A DNA stretch of 64,000 nt, from assembly GCF_024721155.1 (NCBI RefSeq), contig NZ_JAHVAP010000011.1, positions 113,187 through 177,186 of the forward strand, in the 5' to 3' direction. Made by a program: the position numbers and the translations under genes. Every line of letters starts with the position of its first letter. Positions within the stretch are counted from its first letter, which is position 1. This document shows, piece after piece, positions 27,734 to 36,626 of this stretch. Under the pieces are notes generated by a model, which did not search any database, was not told where the DNA came from, and worked only from the letters and a program-made list of their open reading frames with translations. The stretch comes from Mucilaginibacter phenanthrenivorans (GTDB lineage Bacteria > Bacteroidota > Bacteroidia > Sphingobacteriales > Sphingobacteriaceae).

Positions 27734-29053
27734 CTATTGGTCAAGCTTTAATTTCCCCCAAATAAATTCACCCAATTGCTTCCCTTGCTGCGCCCCCATT
27801 AACGAGCTGTTAAGGTAGTGGATCCCTCCATAGTATCTACTCCTGGATGTTTCCTCTGCAGCCAGTTTAAACGACTTAAAATGACGCTGCATCCCGATAT
27901 AGCGCAGATCACTGGTGTCCTGATATTCAAAATTATCACCAAATTCGTGTGTAAGCATCACCGCGGCGGCGGCGCTGATGGTGGAGTGTCCGGCAGTATA
28001 TTCAGGGAACGGCGGAGTTTGCAACAACGGCAGCCAGTTATGGTCAAGCTTTTCATTGATATTTGTTACCGGGCGGGCGTAGCTGTACTTATATTTCACT
28101 TCCCAGCAACAAATAAAGGCATCATATAAAGCTATTGAGGTAAGTGCATAGGCTTGTGCCGTTTTTACGGCGTTGGAATGTGTTTTTTTACAGGCTATAG
28201 CGGTAATCCCTATCCAATGGCCGCCGGGAGTGATCTTTTTATCGGCAAACATCAGGTGTCCCTTGTGCTGGATCACAAAGGGGTTATCATCCCAAAACTT
28301 GGCTATTTCAATTTGTTCTGGTGTCAGGTTTTTATTGGTAGTATATACGTCGGTGTACATTTTAACAAATACGCTGTTTTTATCCTCGCTGTAGGGCGGT
28401 GGTGGTGGCGGCGAAAACTGTGCAGAGGTATCCATGGCGAATGGCTTGATGGTTCCCCACAAAAACTCTACACCATCCATATAGTCCGGCGGAGTAGGGC
28501 GCCACCTGGCGTGACCCTCATCACCCAAATATCTCGGCTTGCCTCTTGTTTGCGGATAATTATCAACAGCGGCCCGCTTTAAAATAAGCTTGCCTATTTT
28601 CTCGCCAAACTCAACGGATCTTGCGTAGGTGGAATCATCAAGGTTATCCTTGTACATTGCGTAAACACCGTCTTCGTACTTTTTAAGAGAATCTATTGAA
28701 AAGGTAACCTTGTGAGCCACCGTAAACAAAGCTTTGGTTGCTGCCAGCGCAAAATTGTATTTTTTACCCTTTTGCGGCACAGGCGGTTTTCCAAAACCCC
28801 TTAGCTTCGTCACTATGGAACTATATTTTGGATCGGCATACCGCATAGCTTCGTATTGGGCCAATGTAGTGTATCCATATATGCGGCTGGCGACTGGCGG
28901 GGTAAACACATCGTAAATTATTACCTGAGTAAGGGCATCTACGTTATTATGCAGCACATCTGCATCGCTAAGCATGGTTGCCTTTGGTTTGTGGGCGCAA
29001 CCTGCGATGAATAAAAATCCGGCTAAAGCGGCTAAAACCTTAAAGTATCTCAT
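27734..29053 (-). CDS. Vanadium-dependent haloperoxidase / PAP2-like lipoprotein
   Basis: 439 residues with a lipoprotein signal (LFIAGC). The vanadate/phosphate site of the PAP2-haloperoxidase family is recognisable: Lys and Arg in KYKYSYARP, the GHS motif in YTAGHSTIS with the catalytic His, and Arg and His in SRYYGGIHY. The Asp that follows in true haloperoxidases is replaced by Asn/Ser. It may oxidise halide with H2O2 or act as a phosphatase. ATG 29053 is chosen because it starts the lipoprotein signal and leaves 10 bases after the upstream gene; ATG 29080 would overlap it. Co-transcribed with the FG-GAP protein. Confidence 0.88.
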   Translation of the reverse strand: MRYFKVLAALAGFLFIAGCAHKPKATMLSDADVLHNNVDALTQVIIYDVFTPPVASRIYGYTTLAQYEAMRYADPKYSSIVTKLRGFGKPPVPQKGKKYNFALAATKALFTVAHKVTFSIDSLKKYEDGVYAMYKDNLDDSTYARSVEFGEKIGKLILKRAAVDNYPQTRGKPRYLGDEGHARWRPTPPDYMDGVEFLWGTIKPFAMDTSAQFSPPPPPPYSEDKNSVFVKMYTDVYTTNKNLTPEQIEIAKFWDDNPFVIQHKGHLMFADKKITPGGHWIGITAIACKKTHSNAVKTAQAYALTSIALYDAFICCWEVKYKYSYARPVTNINEKLDHNWLPLLQTPPFPEYTAGHSTISAAAAVMLTHEFGDNFEYQDTSDLRYIGMQRHFKSFKLAAEETSRSRYYGGIHYLNSSLMGAQQGKQLGEFIWGKLKLDQ

Positions 29054-29063
29054 ATTATAGTAT

Positions 29064-32000
29064 TTAATTAAGCGGAACACTTCTTATGTGTCCATAACTA
29101 TCTGTTATGGTAACTGATTGCATTGATTGATCTATATTAAAAAACCTGCCTGATTGCGACAAAAACGAAGTCCCATTATAAAACTCCAGTTTACCGGTTC
29201 TTCCATTTTTATACTTTATGGTGGCGAAAACGTCCAACGGTTTTAGCGGAATGTTGCGGACCGTTTTTTTCAATTCAAAGATCTTCATCACATCCCTGTT
29301 TTGTGTAGCTGCCAGCAAATAATTGCCCTTTGCACCCATTAATTTAACCAAAGCCTTGCCATCGCCGGGGATGTAAATCCCGCTTTGCATTATAGTTAAT
29401 GGTTTAAAATTTCCGTTACCATCGCCCTTCAGCAGCAAGCCGTTAAAGGCATCGTACCTGCCGGTGGATACTTCGGTGCCATAGTCATTACCACTGATAG
29501 CTACATCCAGGTTTCCATCGCCATCAAAATCGTCCACCACCATGCCATTCAACTGTGACACCTGGGCTTCTATTGGCAAAGGCTTCATGATAAACTTACC
29601 GTTGCCATTATTTTGCAGGTAACATGACTGCAGCATGTTGGCTTTTAAGCGTAAAGCCCCCTTGCGCATCTCGGGCGTAATTACATCATTCATGGTGGCA
29701 GTTGCAAATGATTTATAATTTTGAAACCGCGAGCGCATTTCAAACATCTGCTTTATAATATCATCACGGGTTTGTGCGGGAAACTCTTTCAACACGCCAT
29801 CCTGGTCTTTTAGGAAAACAGAGGGGAAGGCATCATAATTGCCATCGTTGTCAAAATCTTTAGCGGTAATGTACACCGGGTATTTGTCAGATGCCTGGTA
29901 AAAGGTATTTAAACCGGTATTGCCTACTATGTAATCAATTTTGCCATCGTGGTTAAAATCTCCGGCGGCAACGCTGTTCCACCAGCCGAACTTACCACCT
30001 ATCCCCGTATTTGCAGTAACATTTTTAAATACGCCATGGTCATTCTTCAAAAACGTTATGGGCATCCATTCGCCTGCCAGGATCAGATCGGGCCAGCCAT
30101 CGTTGTCAAAATCCGAGAAAACAGCGTCAGCAACAAGGCCGATGTTATTGAGATCCTTCGCAACAGATGCTGTAACATCCGTAAACTTAATGTGGCCGTC
30201 CTTGCTGTCGTTACGCAGTATCATACTCGAAACAGGCTTGGGATAGCTCCATGGATCTACCCTGCCCGATACAAACAGGTCAAGTTTACCATCTTTATTA
30301 TAATCGATGGCCTTTACGCATAACTTACTGGTGTAATTCCTGGGTAGCGCATCCTCCTGTAATTTAAAGTTGCCCTTGCCATCATTAATATAAAGCCTGT
30401 CCTGGTAGGCAGCTGAATTTGATCCTAATTCATAACCGCCACTTGCAATGTAAAGATCGAGCTTACCATCCCCGTCAGCATCAAAAAGCAGCAGGCCTTC
30501 ATCCTTAACCCGGAGTACGGAGGGATCATCTGCGGCAGAAAACAGGTTACGCTGAATAAATTTACCGTTGGCTTGTTGCAATAATAACTGGGCAGGGAAA
30601 GCGCTTGTGCCACCGATTATCATATCGTCGTAACCGTTGCCGTCTACATCGCCCACCGCAATAGCGGGTGTATACTGCGATAATTTATGCGGGATTAACT
30701 TTTGCACGTTGAAGTCGGCAAAGTCATATTCCTTATGCTTGTAAGTTACCCCCAAATCGCGGGTCACTTCCTTAAATAACGACTTCGTGTTTATTGCAGG
30801 CTGATTGAATGAATAATTTTCATGAGCATCGGCAATATTCACCTTTAATACCTGGTCGGCTTTAACATTTTGAATAGTTTGCTTTTTATCATTTGGCCAC
30901 CTGATTACCACCGAATCAAGTTCAACATCCTTACCTAATCCAAAATGAGCTATATTTTGTATAGTAGATAGATAGCCTCTAAACGGCGTGTTTTCATAAA
31001 CCTGGTGTTTGCCGCGGGCATAGTAAATATCGGCCCAGGCGCCTATTCCGTTTTTATTTTGTGCACCCCCTATAAATTGTATTTGCAGGTAATGGCTGTT
31101 TGTTTTATTCTTTTCGCGGAGGGTATTTTTATAAATAAAGGCCTCGTCATCAATATTATTAATCACCAGCTCCATGTCGCCGTCGTTGTCCAGGTCAGCA
31201 TAGGCTGCGCCATTTGAAAACGATGGAGCTTCAAGGCCCCAGCCTTTTGTAACATCGGCAAACTCCAAACTACCGCCATTTTTAAAAGCATAGTTTGGAA
31301 TTTTAACAACGGGGATCTGGTCGAGGATCTGCTTTTTGCCGGCAACCATATAGGCCTCGGCCCTGAAAGTGGTAAAATCATGATCGGTAACGTCGCGCGG
31401 ATAGCCATTGGTTATTACAATATCGCGGTTACCATCGTTATCAAAATCGGTGATCATGGGGCACCAGCTCCAGTCTGTTTGCGCTATCCCGCCCAAAAAG
31501 GCAGTTTCGCTAAACACCGGGTGACTAACCGAATCATCCTGCCTTACCCCGGGCCCCTGGTTGACCTGCAAAGTATTGCGGTTATATTGATACTGATAGC
31601 CGAAATAGTCGAAATTTTGATAGATCTGGTAATTATTGGCACTCATGAACATTTTACGCCGGTAATTATCCTCCGGGCTCATGTCCAGCTCAAATACGTC
31701 GGCAAGGCCATCATTATTGATGTCTTCGATATCCTGCCCCATGGCGCTGTTGGCCGTGTGTTTAAAGTACTCCTTCGACCGGTCGGTAAAAGTACCGTCG
31801 TGGTTATTAATGTAGAGAATATTACTTCCCAAAAAATCATTGGTAACATAAATATCCTTCCAGCCATCGCGGTTAATATCAACAATACTAGCTGCGTGGC
31901 CATAGCCTTCAATATTAACACCGGCTTGTTTCGAAACGTCGTGATAAACGCCATGCTTTAAAACGGGATCCCAATCGTTGCGGTAAAGTCTGCCGGTGCT

Positions 32001-32642
32001 CTTTTTTGAGCCATCCTTTGCCATTGGTCTAAAGCTACTGGTATTGTCATCGGGCTGCACCTGGTTTACCGTGAGGTACATATCAAGGTCGCCGTCATTA
32101 TCGCAATCAAAAAACGAGGCCATGGTAGAGTGTACCCTTATATCAAGGCCATATTCCTTTGCCATCTCCTTAAAATGAGGCACACCGTTTTTATCTATCC
32201 CCTGGTTTACATAGAGCACGTTCTGCCGCTTTAGCGAATCGCTTAACAATGTGTAGCAAACATAAATATCCATTAAGCCATCGTTATTAATATCCACAAC
32301 GGCCACCCCTCTGCCCCATCCACCTGAGCCCGGCACACCCGCCTCGGTAGTTACATCGTCAAACTTCATGTCACCTTTATTCAGGTACAGTTTGTTGGGA
32401 ACGGCGTTACCAACAAAATAGATATCCTGCAAGCCGTCGTTATTAAAATCGCCAATACCAACGCCGCCGCCGTTATAGATATTTAGTTTATCGAGAGGAT
32501 TGATGCTGTCATTTTCGACAATGGTATTGCTGAAGTGTATGCCCGAATGCCCCGATGAAACCTGCTCGAACAAGGTAGCATGCCTACACGACCACAGCAA
32601 TAGCGGCGATAAAAAATACAGGCAATAGCGTTTAAGCTTCAT
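29064..32642 (-). CDS. FG-GAP/VCBS repeat lipoprotein with ASPIC/UnbV domain
   Basis: 1192 residues, lipoprotein signal (YFLSPLLLWSC). Two sets of calcium-binding FG-GAP repeats, recognisable by D-x-N-x-D-G-x-x-D motifs such as DFNNDGLQDIYF, DVDGNGYDDMI and DFDGDGNLDVAI, form a probable beta-propeller before and after a central ASPIC/UnbV domain (about 560-640) with GIGAWADIYYARGKHQVYEN. The family sits on the cell surface and is thought to bind other proteins or glycans. Start at ATG 32642 gives the lipoprotein signal; an ATG-like start 27 codons earlier does not. First gene of a two-gene unit with the haloperoxidase. Confidence 0.9.
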   Translation of the reverse strand: MKLKRYCLYFLSPLLLWSCRHATLFEQVSSGHSGIHFSNTIVENDSINPLDKLNIYNGGGVGIGDFNNDGLQDIYFVGNAVPNKLYLNKGDMKFDDVTTEAGVPGSGGWGRGVAVVDINNDGLMDIYVCYTLLSDSLKRQNVLYVNQGIDKNGVPHFKEMAKEYGLDIRVHSTMASFFDCDNDGDLDMYLTVNQVQPDDNTSSFRPMAKDGSKKSTGRLYRNDWDPVLKHGVYHDVSKQAGVNIEGYGHAASIVDINRDGWKDIYVTNDFLGSNILYINNHDGTFTDRSKEYFKHTANSAMGQDIEDINNDGLADVFELDMSPEDNYRRKMFMSANNYQIYQNFDYFGYQYQYNRNTLQVNQGPGVRQDDSVSHPVFSETAFLGGIAQTDWSWCPMITDFDNDGNRDIVITNGYPRDVTDHDFTTFRAEAYMVAGKKQILDQIPVVKIPNYAFKNGGSLEFADVTKGWGLEAPSFSNGAAYADLDNDGDMELVINNIDDEAFIYKNTLREKNKTNSHYLQIQFIGGAQNKNGIGAWADIYYARGKHQVYENTPFRGYLSTIQNIAHFGLGKDVELDSVVIRWPNDKKQTIQNVKADQVLKVNIADAHENYSFNQPAINTKSLFKEVTRDLGVTYKHKEYDFADFNVQKLIPHKLSQYTPAIAVGDVDGNGYDDMIIGGTSAFPAQLLLQQANGKFIQRNLFSAADDPSVLRVKDEGLLLFDADGDGKLDLYIASGGYELGSNSAAYQDRLYINDGKGNFKLQEDALPRNYTSKLCVKAIDYNKDGKLDLFVSGRVDPWSYPKPVSSMILRNDSKDGHIKFTDVTASVAKDLNNIGLVADAVFSDFDNDGWPDLILAGEWMPITFLKNDHGVFKNVTANTGIGGKFGWWNSVAAGDFNHDGKIDYIVGNTGLNTFYQASDKYPVYITAKDFDNDGNYDAFPSVFLKDQDGVLKEFPAQTRDDIIKQMFEMRSRFQNYKSFATATMNDVITPEMRKGALRLKANMLQSCYLQNNGNGKFIMKPLPIEAQVSQLNGMVVDDFDGDGNLDVAISGNDYGTEVSTGRYDAFNGLLLKGDGNGNFKPLTIMQSGIYIPGDGKALVKLMGAKGNYLLAATQNRDVMKIFELKKTVRNIPLKPLDVFATIKYKNGRTGKLEFYNGTSFLSQSGRFFNIDQSMQSVTITDSYGHIRSVPLN

Positions 32643-33230
32643 CAAAAATTTAGCGTAATAATTATGGCTTACTAATGTATCAAAAAAACGGAAAGGAATA
32701 AATTCCCAGTTCTTTTTTGACATTATTAATTAGTGTCCGGGTGTGAATACAGCATTATCTGCCGACAGCTGCAATACACCTGAAAATGTTTCACCCAGCT
32801 CGGGGGAGTCTTTACCCGCCAGGGAAGAACAATTGCTAAATGCACTTAGCTCTTCCCTTAGCGGTAATTTTAAAGACAAATTTGAGATTTAGTTGATTTA
32901 TAATTTGATTTCGGTTGTGAGCTGGTTTGATACTAATGTAGAAAGTGTGTATTGTTTACACAAGTATTTATGCAGAATTATAAATTAATTATTTAACCGG
33001 GCGGTGTTGAATAATAATAATATTTAAAATCCCGTGTGTTAACAAATCGTTAAAAAACGACCGATAAAATTGATAAAGTCAAAACCGAGTGTAGCAATTT
33101 AAAAAGATATTTGCCGCTGGTAATGTGAGTAAAGCCCCCACCTGGCCATTTTATCCCTGTAAATATTTATTTTTTTAATATTTACAGGGATATTTTCATG
33201 ACTAATATTATATCGAAAATAAGCAATTTG
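32643..33230. other. 588-base intergenic region with two hairpins
   Basis: No gene is supported here. It holds a nested hairpin at 32822-32857 (GGGAAGA/TCTTCCC outside, GCTAA/TTAGC inside) upstream of the FG-GAP gene, and a terminator-like repeat at 33153-33191 after bglX. The AT-rich stretch between them must contain the promoter of the FG-GAP/haloperoxidase unit, but no exact TAnnTTTG was found on the minus strand. Confidence 0.5.
33153..33191 (-). terminator. Hairpin after bglX
   Basis: ATCCCTGTAAATATT (33153-33167) and its exact inverted copy (33177-33191) flank a 9-base loop. It lies about 40 bases past the bglX stop. Confidence 0.6.
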
Positions 33231-35540
33231 TTATTTAACCCAGTTAACCGATGCTGATTGCGTATTACTTGAGTTTGCTCCTATCTGTACTACAAACTGG
33301 CCCGGCTCCCAATCGTAAACTAATTTTTCATTATAGAATTTAAGATCTGCTGTTGTGATGTTGAAGTTTACAACCTTGCTTTCGCCGGGCTGCAAACTTA
33401 TTTTCTGAAAGCCCTTCAGCTCCTTAACCGAGCGACTGATGCTTGCCACCGGATCGCTTATATACAATTGCACAACCTCCTCACCGGCATATTTACCGGT
33501 ATTGGTTACCGTTACAGTAGCTTTAAGCGTTGTGTTGCCAACCGGGTTTGTTTTATCAAGCTGAACGCCGCTGTAGCTAAAGGTGGTATAGCTCAAGCCA
33601 TAACCAAACGGATAAAGCGGGTCGTTTGAAATATCAAGATAATCAGATTTAAATTTTGCACCGCCTCGCCCATCGAACGGCCTGCCTGTATTTTTATGGT
33701 TGTAATAGATCGGAATTTGCCCAACACTGCGCGGAAATGTAGCAGTAATCCTGCCTGCAGGGTTGTAATTACCAAAAAGTACATCAGCAATAGCGTTACC
33801 GGCTTCTGTGCCCGGCGCCCAGGCATCCAGGATCGCGGCGGCATGTTTATCCTCCCAGGTTAAGGTAAGCGGGCGGCCATTAAATAAAACAATCACCAAT
33901 GGCTTGCCTGTTTTTGCAAGCGCCTTTAACAGGTCTTTTTGAGATTCAGGAATGTCAATATCTGCACGGCTTGATGACTCGCCCGACATGTTTGCCGATT
34001 CGCCCACCACTGCCACAACAACATCGGCCTTCTTCGCAACATCAACAGCTTCGTCAATCATTTCCTGTGGGGAACGTTTATCCTTCGCTTCCGGCGCGGT
34101 TAAGGCAAATGCACGGATGCTCAAAAGCGAATCGTCCGTAATGTTCGATCCTTTTGCATACAACACCTTCACGTTGTCGCCAACTACATTTTTTATCCCT
34201 TCGGCAACACTTACTGATTTATCAGGGTCGCCGGCTATTACCCATGTTCCCAACATTTCGGAATGGTTATTTGCAAGCGGACCTACCAGCGCAATAGTGC
34301 CGGATTTTTTAAGCGGCAGGGTTTGATCCTGGTTTTTCAACAATACAAACGAGTGCTCGGCAATTGTACGGGCAAATTTGCGGTTGTCATCGTTAAATAC
34401 ATCGTTCTTTTCCCTGTCTGCATTTAATGATTTGCCTGGATTTTTAAACAAACCCAATTTATATTTTGCCTCCAGTACCCGGCGGCAAGCCTGGTCAATT
34501 TCCTGTTGGGTAACCTTGCCTTCCTTTAATGATTTTTTAAGCGTGGTCAAAAAACCTTCACCTACCATATCCATGTCCAGCCCGGCCTTTAACGCCAGGG
34601 CAGATACGGTTTGCAGATTGCCAAGCCCGTGATTGATAACTTCGTTTAACGAGGTATAGTCAGACACCACGAAACCTTTAAAGCCCCATTGCTTGCGCAA
34701 AAGATCGGTAAGCAGCCATTTGTTAACTGTTGCAGGCATACCGTTAATGGTATTAAACGAGCTCATGAAGCTACCTGCGCCGGCATCAAGCGCTGCCTTG
34801 TAAGGTGGCAGGTAATCCTGGTACATTTTTATCAGGCTCATGTCTACAGTATTGTATTCCCGGCCTGCTTCTGCACCGCCGTATAAGGCAAAGTGCTTTA
34901 CACAAGCCATAACAGCATCAACATTGGTCATGCTGGTGCCCTGGTAACCGTGCACCATTGCTTTGGCAATCTGCGAGCCATACCACGGATCTTCGCCCGA
35001 GCCCTCAGAGATTCGTCCCCAACGTGGGTCGCGGGCAATATCAACCATTGGCGAAAACACCCAGTTTAAACCCTCGGCCGTAGCTTCCTTAGCTGCAATA
35101 TGTGCCGACTGTTCGATCAAGCCCATATCCCATGTCGCTGATACACCCAATGGAATAGGAAATATGGTGCGGTGCCCGTGAATTACATCCAACCCGAATA
35201 TCAATGGGATATGCAGGCGGGAGTTTTTAACAGCCAGGTCCTGCATTTTCGAAACGTTGGCTGTTCCATATAAACCAAATATGCCACCTATTTCGCCGCG
35301 CTTCATCTTCTCCTCAACGCCCTTACTAATTACCGTGCCCGTTACTGCATTGCCCATTACCACCAGGTTAAGCTGACCTATCTTTTCGTCGAGCGTCATC
35401 TTACCCATCAGGTTTGATACAAAAGCGTCCATTTTGGCATCGCCGGGTTTTGTTTGTGCCGATGCCTTGTAGGCAGGCATAATGGCGGTAAGCAATGCAA
35501 TTGCCGCAATGACAGATTTTACCGGGGAAAATTTATTCAT
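33231..35540 (-). CDS. bglX: GH3 beta-glucosidase BglX
   Basis: 769 residues with a signal peptide ending ASAQ, so periplasmic. N-terminal TIM barrel with nucleophile Asp294 in GFVVSDYTS, alpha/beta sandwich with the acid/base candidate Glu in MSGESSSRAD, and a C-terminal fibronectin-III-like domain (about 680-769). Length and architecture match BglX, which cuts terminal beta-glucosyl residues. Divergent from a Nudix-like sugar regulator across 189 bases that include a palindrome, so regulation by that protein is likely. Confidence 0.94.
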   Translation of the reverse strand: MNKFSPVKSVIAAIALLTAIMPAYKASAQTKPGDAKMDAFVSNLMGKMTLDEKIGQLNLVVMGNAVTGTVISKGVEEKMKRGEIGGIFGLYGTANVSKMQDLAVKNSRLHIPLIFGLDVIHGHRTIFPIPLGVSATWDMGLIEQSAHIAAKEATAEGLNWVFSPMVDIARDPRWGRISEGSGEDPWYGSQIAKAMVHGYQGTSMTNVDAVMACVKHFALYGGAEAGREYNTVDMSLIKMYQDYLPPYKAALDAGAGSFMSSFNTINGMPATVNKWLLTDLLRKQWGFKGFVVSDYTSLNEVINHGLGNLQTVSALALKAGLDMDMVGEGFLTTLKKSLKEGKVTQQEIDQACRRVLEAKYKLGLFKNPGKSLNADREKNDVFNDDNRKFARTIAEHSFVLLKNQDQTLPLKKSGTIALVGPLANNHSEMLGTWVIAGDPDKSVSVAEGIKNVVGDNVKVLYAKGSNITDDSLLSIRAFALTAPEAKDKRSPQEMIDEAVDVAKKADVVVAVVGESANMSGESSSRADIDIPESQKDLLKALAKTGKPLVIVLFNGRPLTLTWEDKHAAAILDAWAPGTEAGNAIADVLFGNYNPAGRITATFPRSVGQIPIYYNHKNTGRPFDGRGGAKFKSDYLDISNDPLYPFGYGLSYTTFSYSGVQLDKTNPVGNTTLKATVTVTNTGKYAGEEVVQLYISDPVASISRSVKELKGFQKISLQPGESKVVNFNITTADLKFYNEKLVYDWEPGQFVVQIGANSSNTQSASVNWVK

Positions 35541-35662
35541 TTTATGAGAGATATATGGTTTTATAAAATAGCAAAGTGCGAACTAATATGTTGAAATTAG
35601 CAATCGTCCGTTTAAGCCCTGTGTTAAAGTAGTAATAATTGGTCTGCCACTAAAAATTGATA

Positions 35663-35677
35663 GTGTATAATTGACAC
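35663..35677. promoter_or_regulatory. Candidate operator of the Nudix-like regulator
   Basis: GTGT-ATAATTG-ACAC, a 15-base inverted repeat in the divergent bglX/regulator region, centred about 60 bases upstream of the regulator start. The position and symmetry suit a dimeric winged-helix repressor. Confidence 0.35.
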
Positions 35678-35708
35678 AAGAGTAATATTATAATTTAAAT
35701 AATCAAAG

Positions 35709-35716
35709 TATTTTTG
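35709..35716 (+). promoter_or_regulatory. -7 element for the Nudix-like regulator
   Basis: TATTTTTG, a perfect TAnnTTTG, 13 bases before the ATG at 35730. Confidence 0.4.
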
Positions 35717-35729
35717 TAGAATAGCGAAA

Positions 35730-36491
35730 ATGTTAACCAAAAAGGAACTTAAAGATTATTGCGACAAAGCCAGGGAGAACTTTCTGCCCCACATTTCTAT
35801 CGATTGTGTGGTATTTGGTTTTCACGAAGGTTTGTTAAAGGTGTTGCTCCTGAAGGTTAAAAACGAGGGTGAATGGTATCTGCCGGGCGGTTTTATGCTC
35901 AAGGCCGAGCCCATTGAAAAAGCTGCCGACCGCATATTGAAAGAACGTACCGGCCTCGACAAAATATTTTTGCAGCAGTTCCAGGTATTTGGCGACCCTG
36001 AACGCTCAAAAGAACATTTCGAGATGTATAAGGATATGCTCCCGGCTAAAGAGAATTGGTTTACTAACCGTTTTTTAACCATCGGCTATTATGCACTGGT
36101 TGATTTTTGCGATGTAACCCCTGCTCCCGATCAATTTTCAGCTACCTGTGCCTGGCGTGATCTGAATGACCTGCCGGAACTAAAGCTGGATCATGCCCTG
36201 ATATTGAAAACAGCATTGGATACCTTACGCCTACAGCTCAATTATCAGCCAATAGGCTATAACCTGATGCCCAAGGAATTTACGATGCCCGAGCTGCAAA
36301 AGCTTTATGAAACCATTTTGGATAAAAAGCTAGACCGGAGGAATTTTCAACGCAGAATGCTCGGTTTCGGAATTTTAAACCGCTCGGAAAAGCCGCGTAA
36401 GGGTGGTGCACATAAAGCGCCGTATCTTTACTCGTTCGACCTGGAAAATTACCAGGCTGCTTTGACTGAGGGTTTTAAAGGGGGATGGTAA
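35730..36491 (+). CDS. Nudix-like transcriptional regulator (NrtR/AraR type)
   Basis: 253 residues. N-terminal Nudix fold (about 20-165) with a degenerate Nudix box at 53-76: GGFMLKAE is followed by RILKERTGL, so the R-E-x-x-E-E core has lost its first and last metal-binding Glu. The C-terminal part (about 180-253) is a winged helix with FTMPELQKLYETILDKKLDR and FQRRMLGFGIL. This matches NUDIX-related regulators that sense sugars or ADP-ribose instead of hydrolysing nucleotides; AraR of Bacteroides is an example. Divergent from bglX, its likely target. Confidence 0.88.
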   Translation: MLTKKELKDYCDKARENFLPHISIDCVVFGFHEGLLKVLLLKVKNEGEWYLPGGFMLKAEPIEKAADRILKERTGLDKIFLQQFQVFGDPERSKEHFEMYKDMLPAKENWFTNRFLTIGYYALVDFCDVTPAPDQFSATCAWRDLNDLPELKLDHALILKTALDTLRLQLNYQPIGYNLMPKEFTMPELQKLYETILDKKLDRRNFQRRMLGFGILNRSEKPRKGGAHKAPYLYSFDLENYQAALTEGFKGGW

Positions 36492-36492
36492 G

Positions 36493-36530
36493 CGGATGTG
36501 CGGATTTTTTGATGTGCGGATGTGCGAATG
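36493..36530. repeat. Degenerate stutter tract, GATGTGCGGA type
   Basis: GGATGTGCGGATT, GATGTGCGGA and TGTGCGAATG are three successive variants of one 10-base word, directly after the regulator stop. Confidence 0.6.
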
Positions 36531-36582
36531 AATTGCCCGGTGAGATTTAGAGGCACTACAGCAGAATGCCGGAGTTTTGTAC

Positions 36583-36590
36583 TATTTTTG
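36583..36590 (+). promoter_or_regulatory. -7 element for the M1 peptidase gene
   Basis: TATTTTTG, a perfect TAnnTTTG, 36 bases before the ATG. Confidence 0.4.
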
Positions 36591-36626
36591 ATTTGATAAA
36601 TTACTGAATATAAAACGTATTAACTG

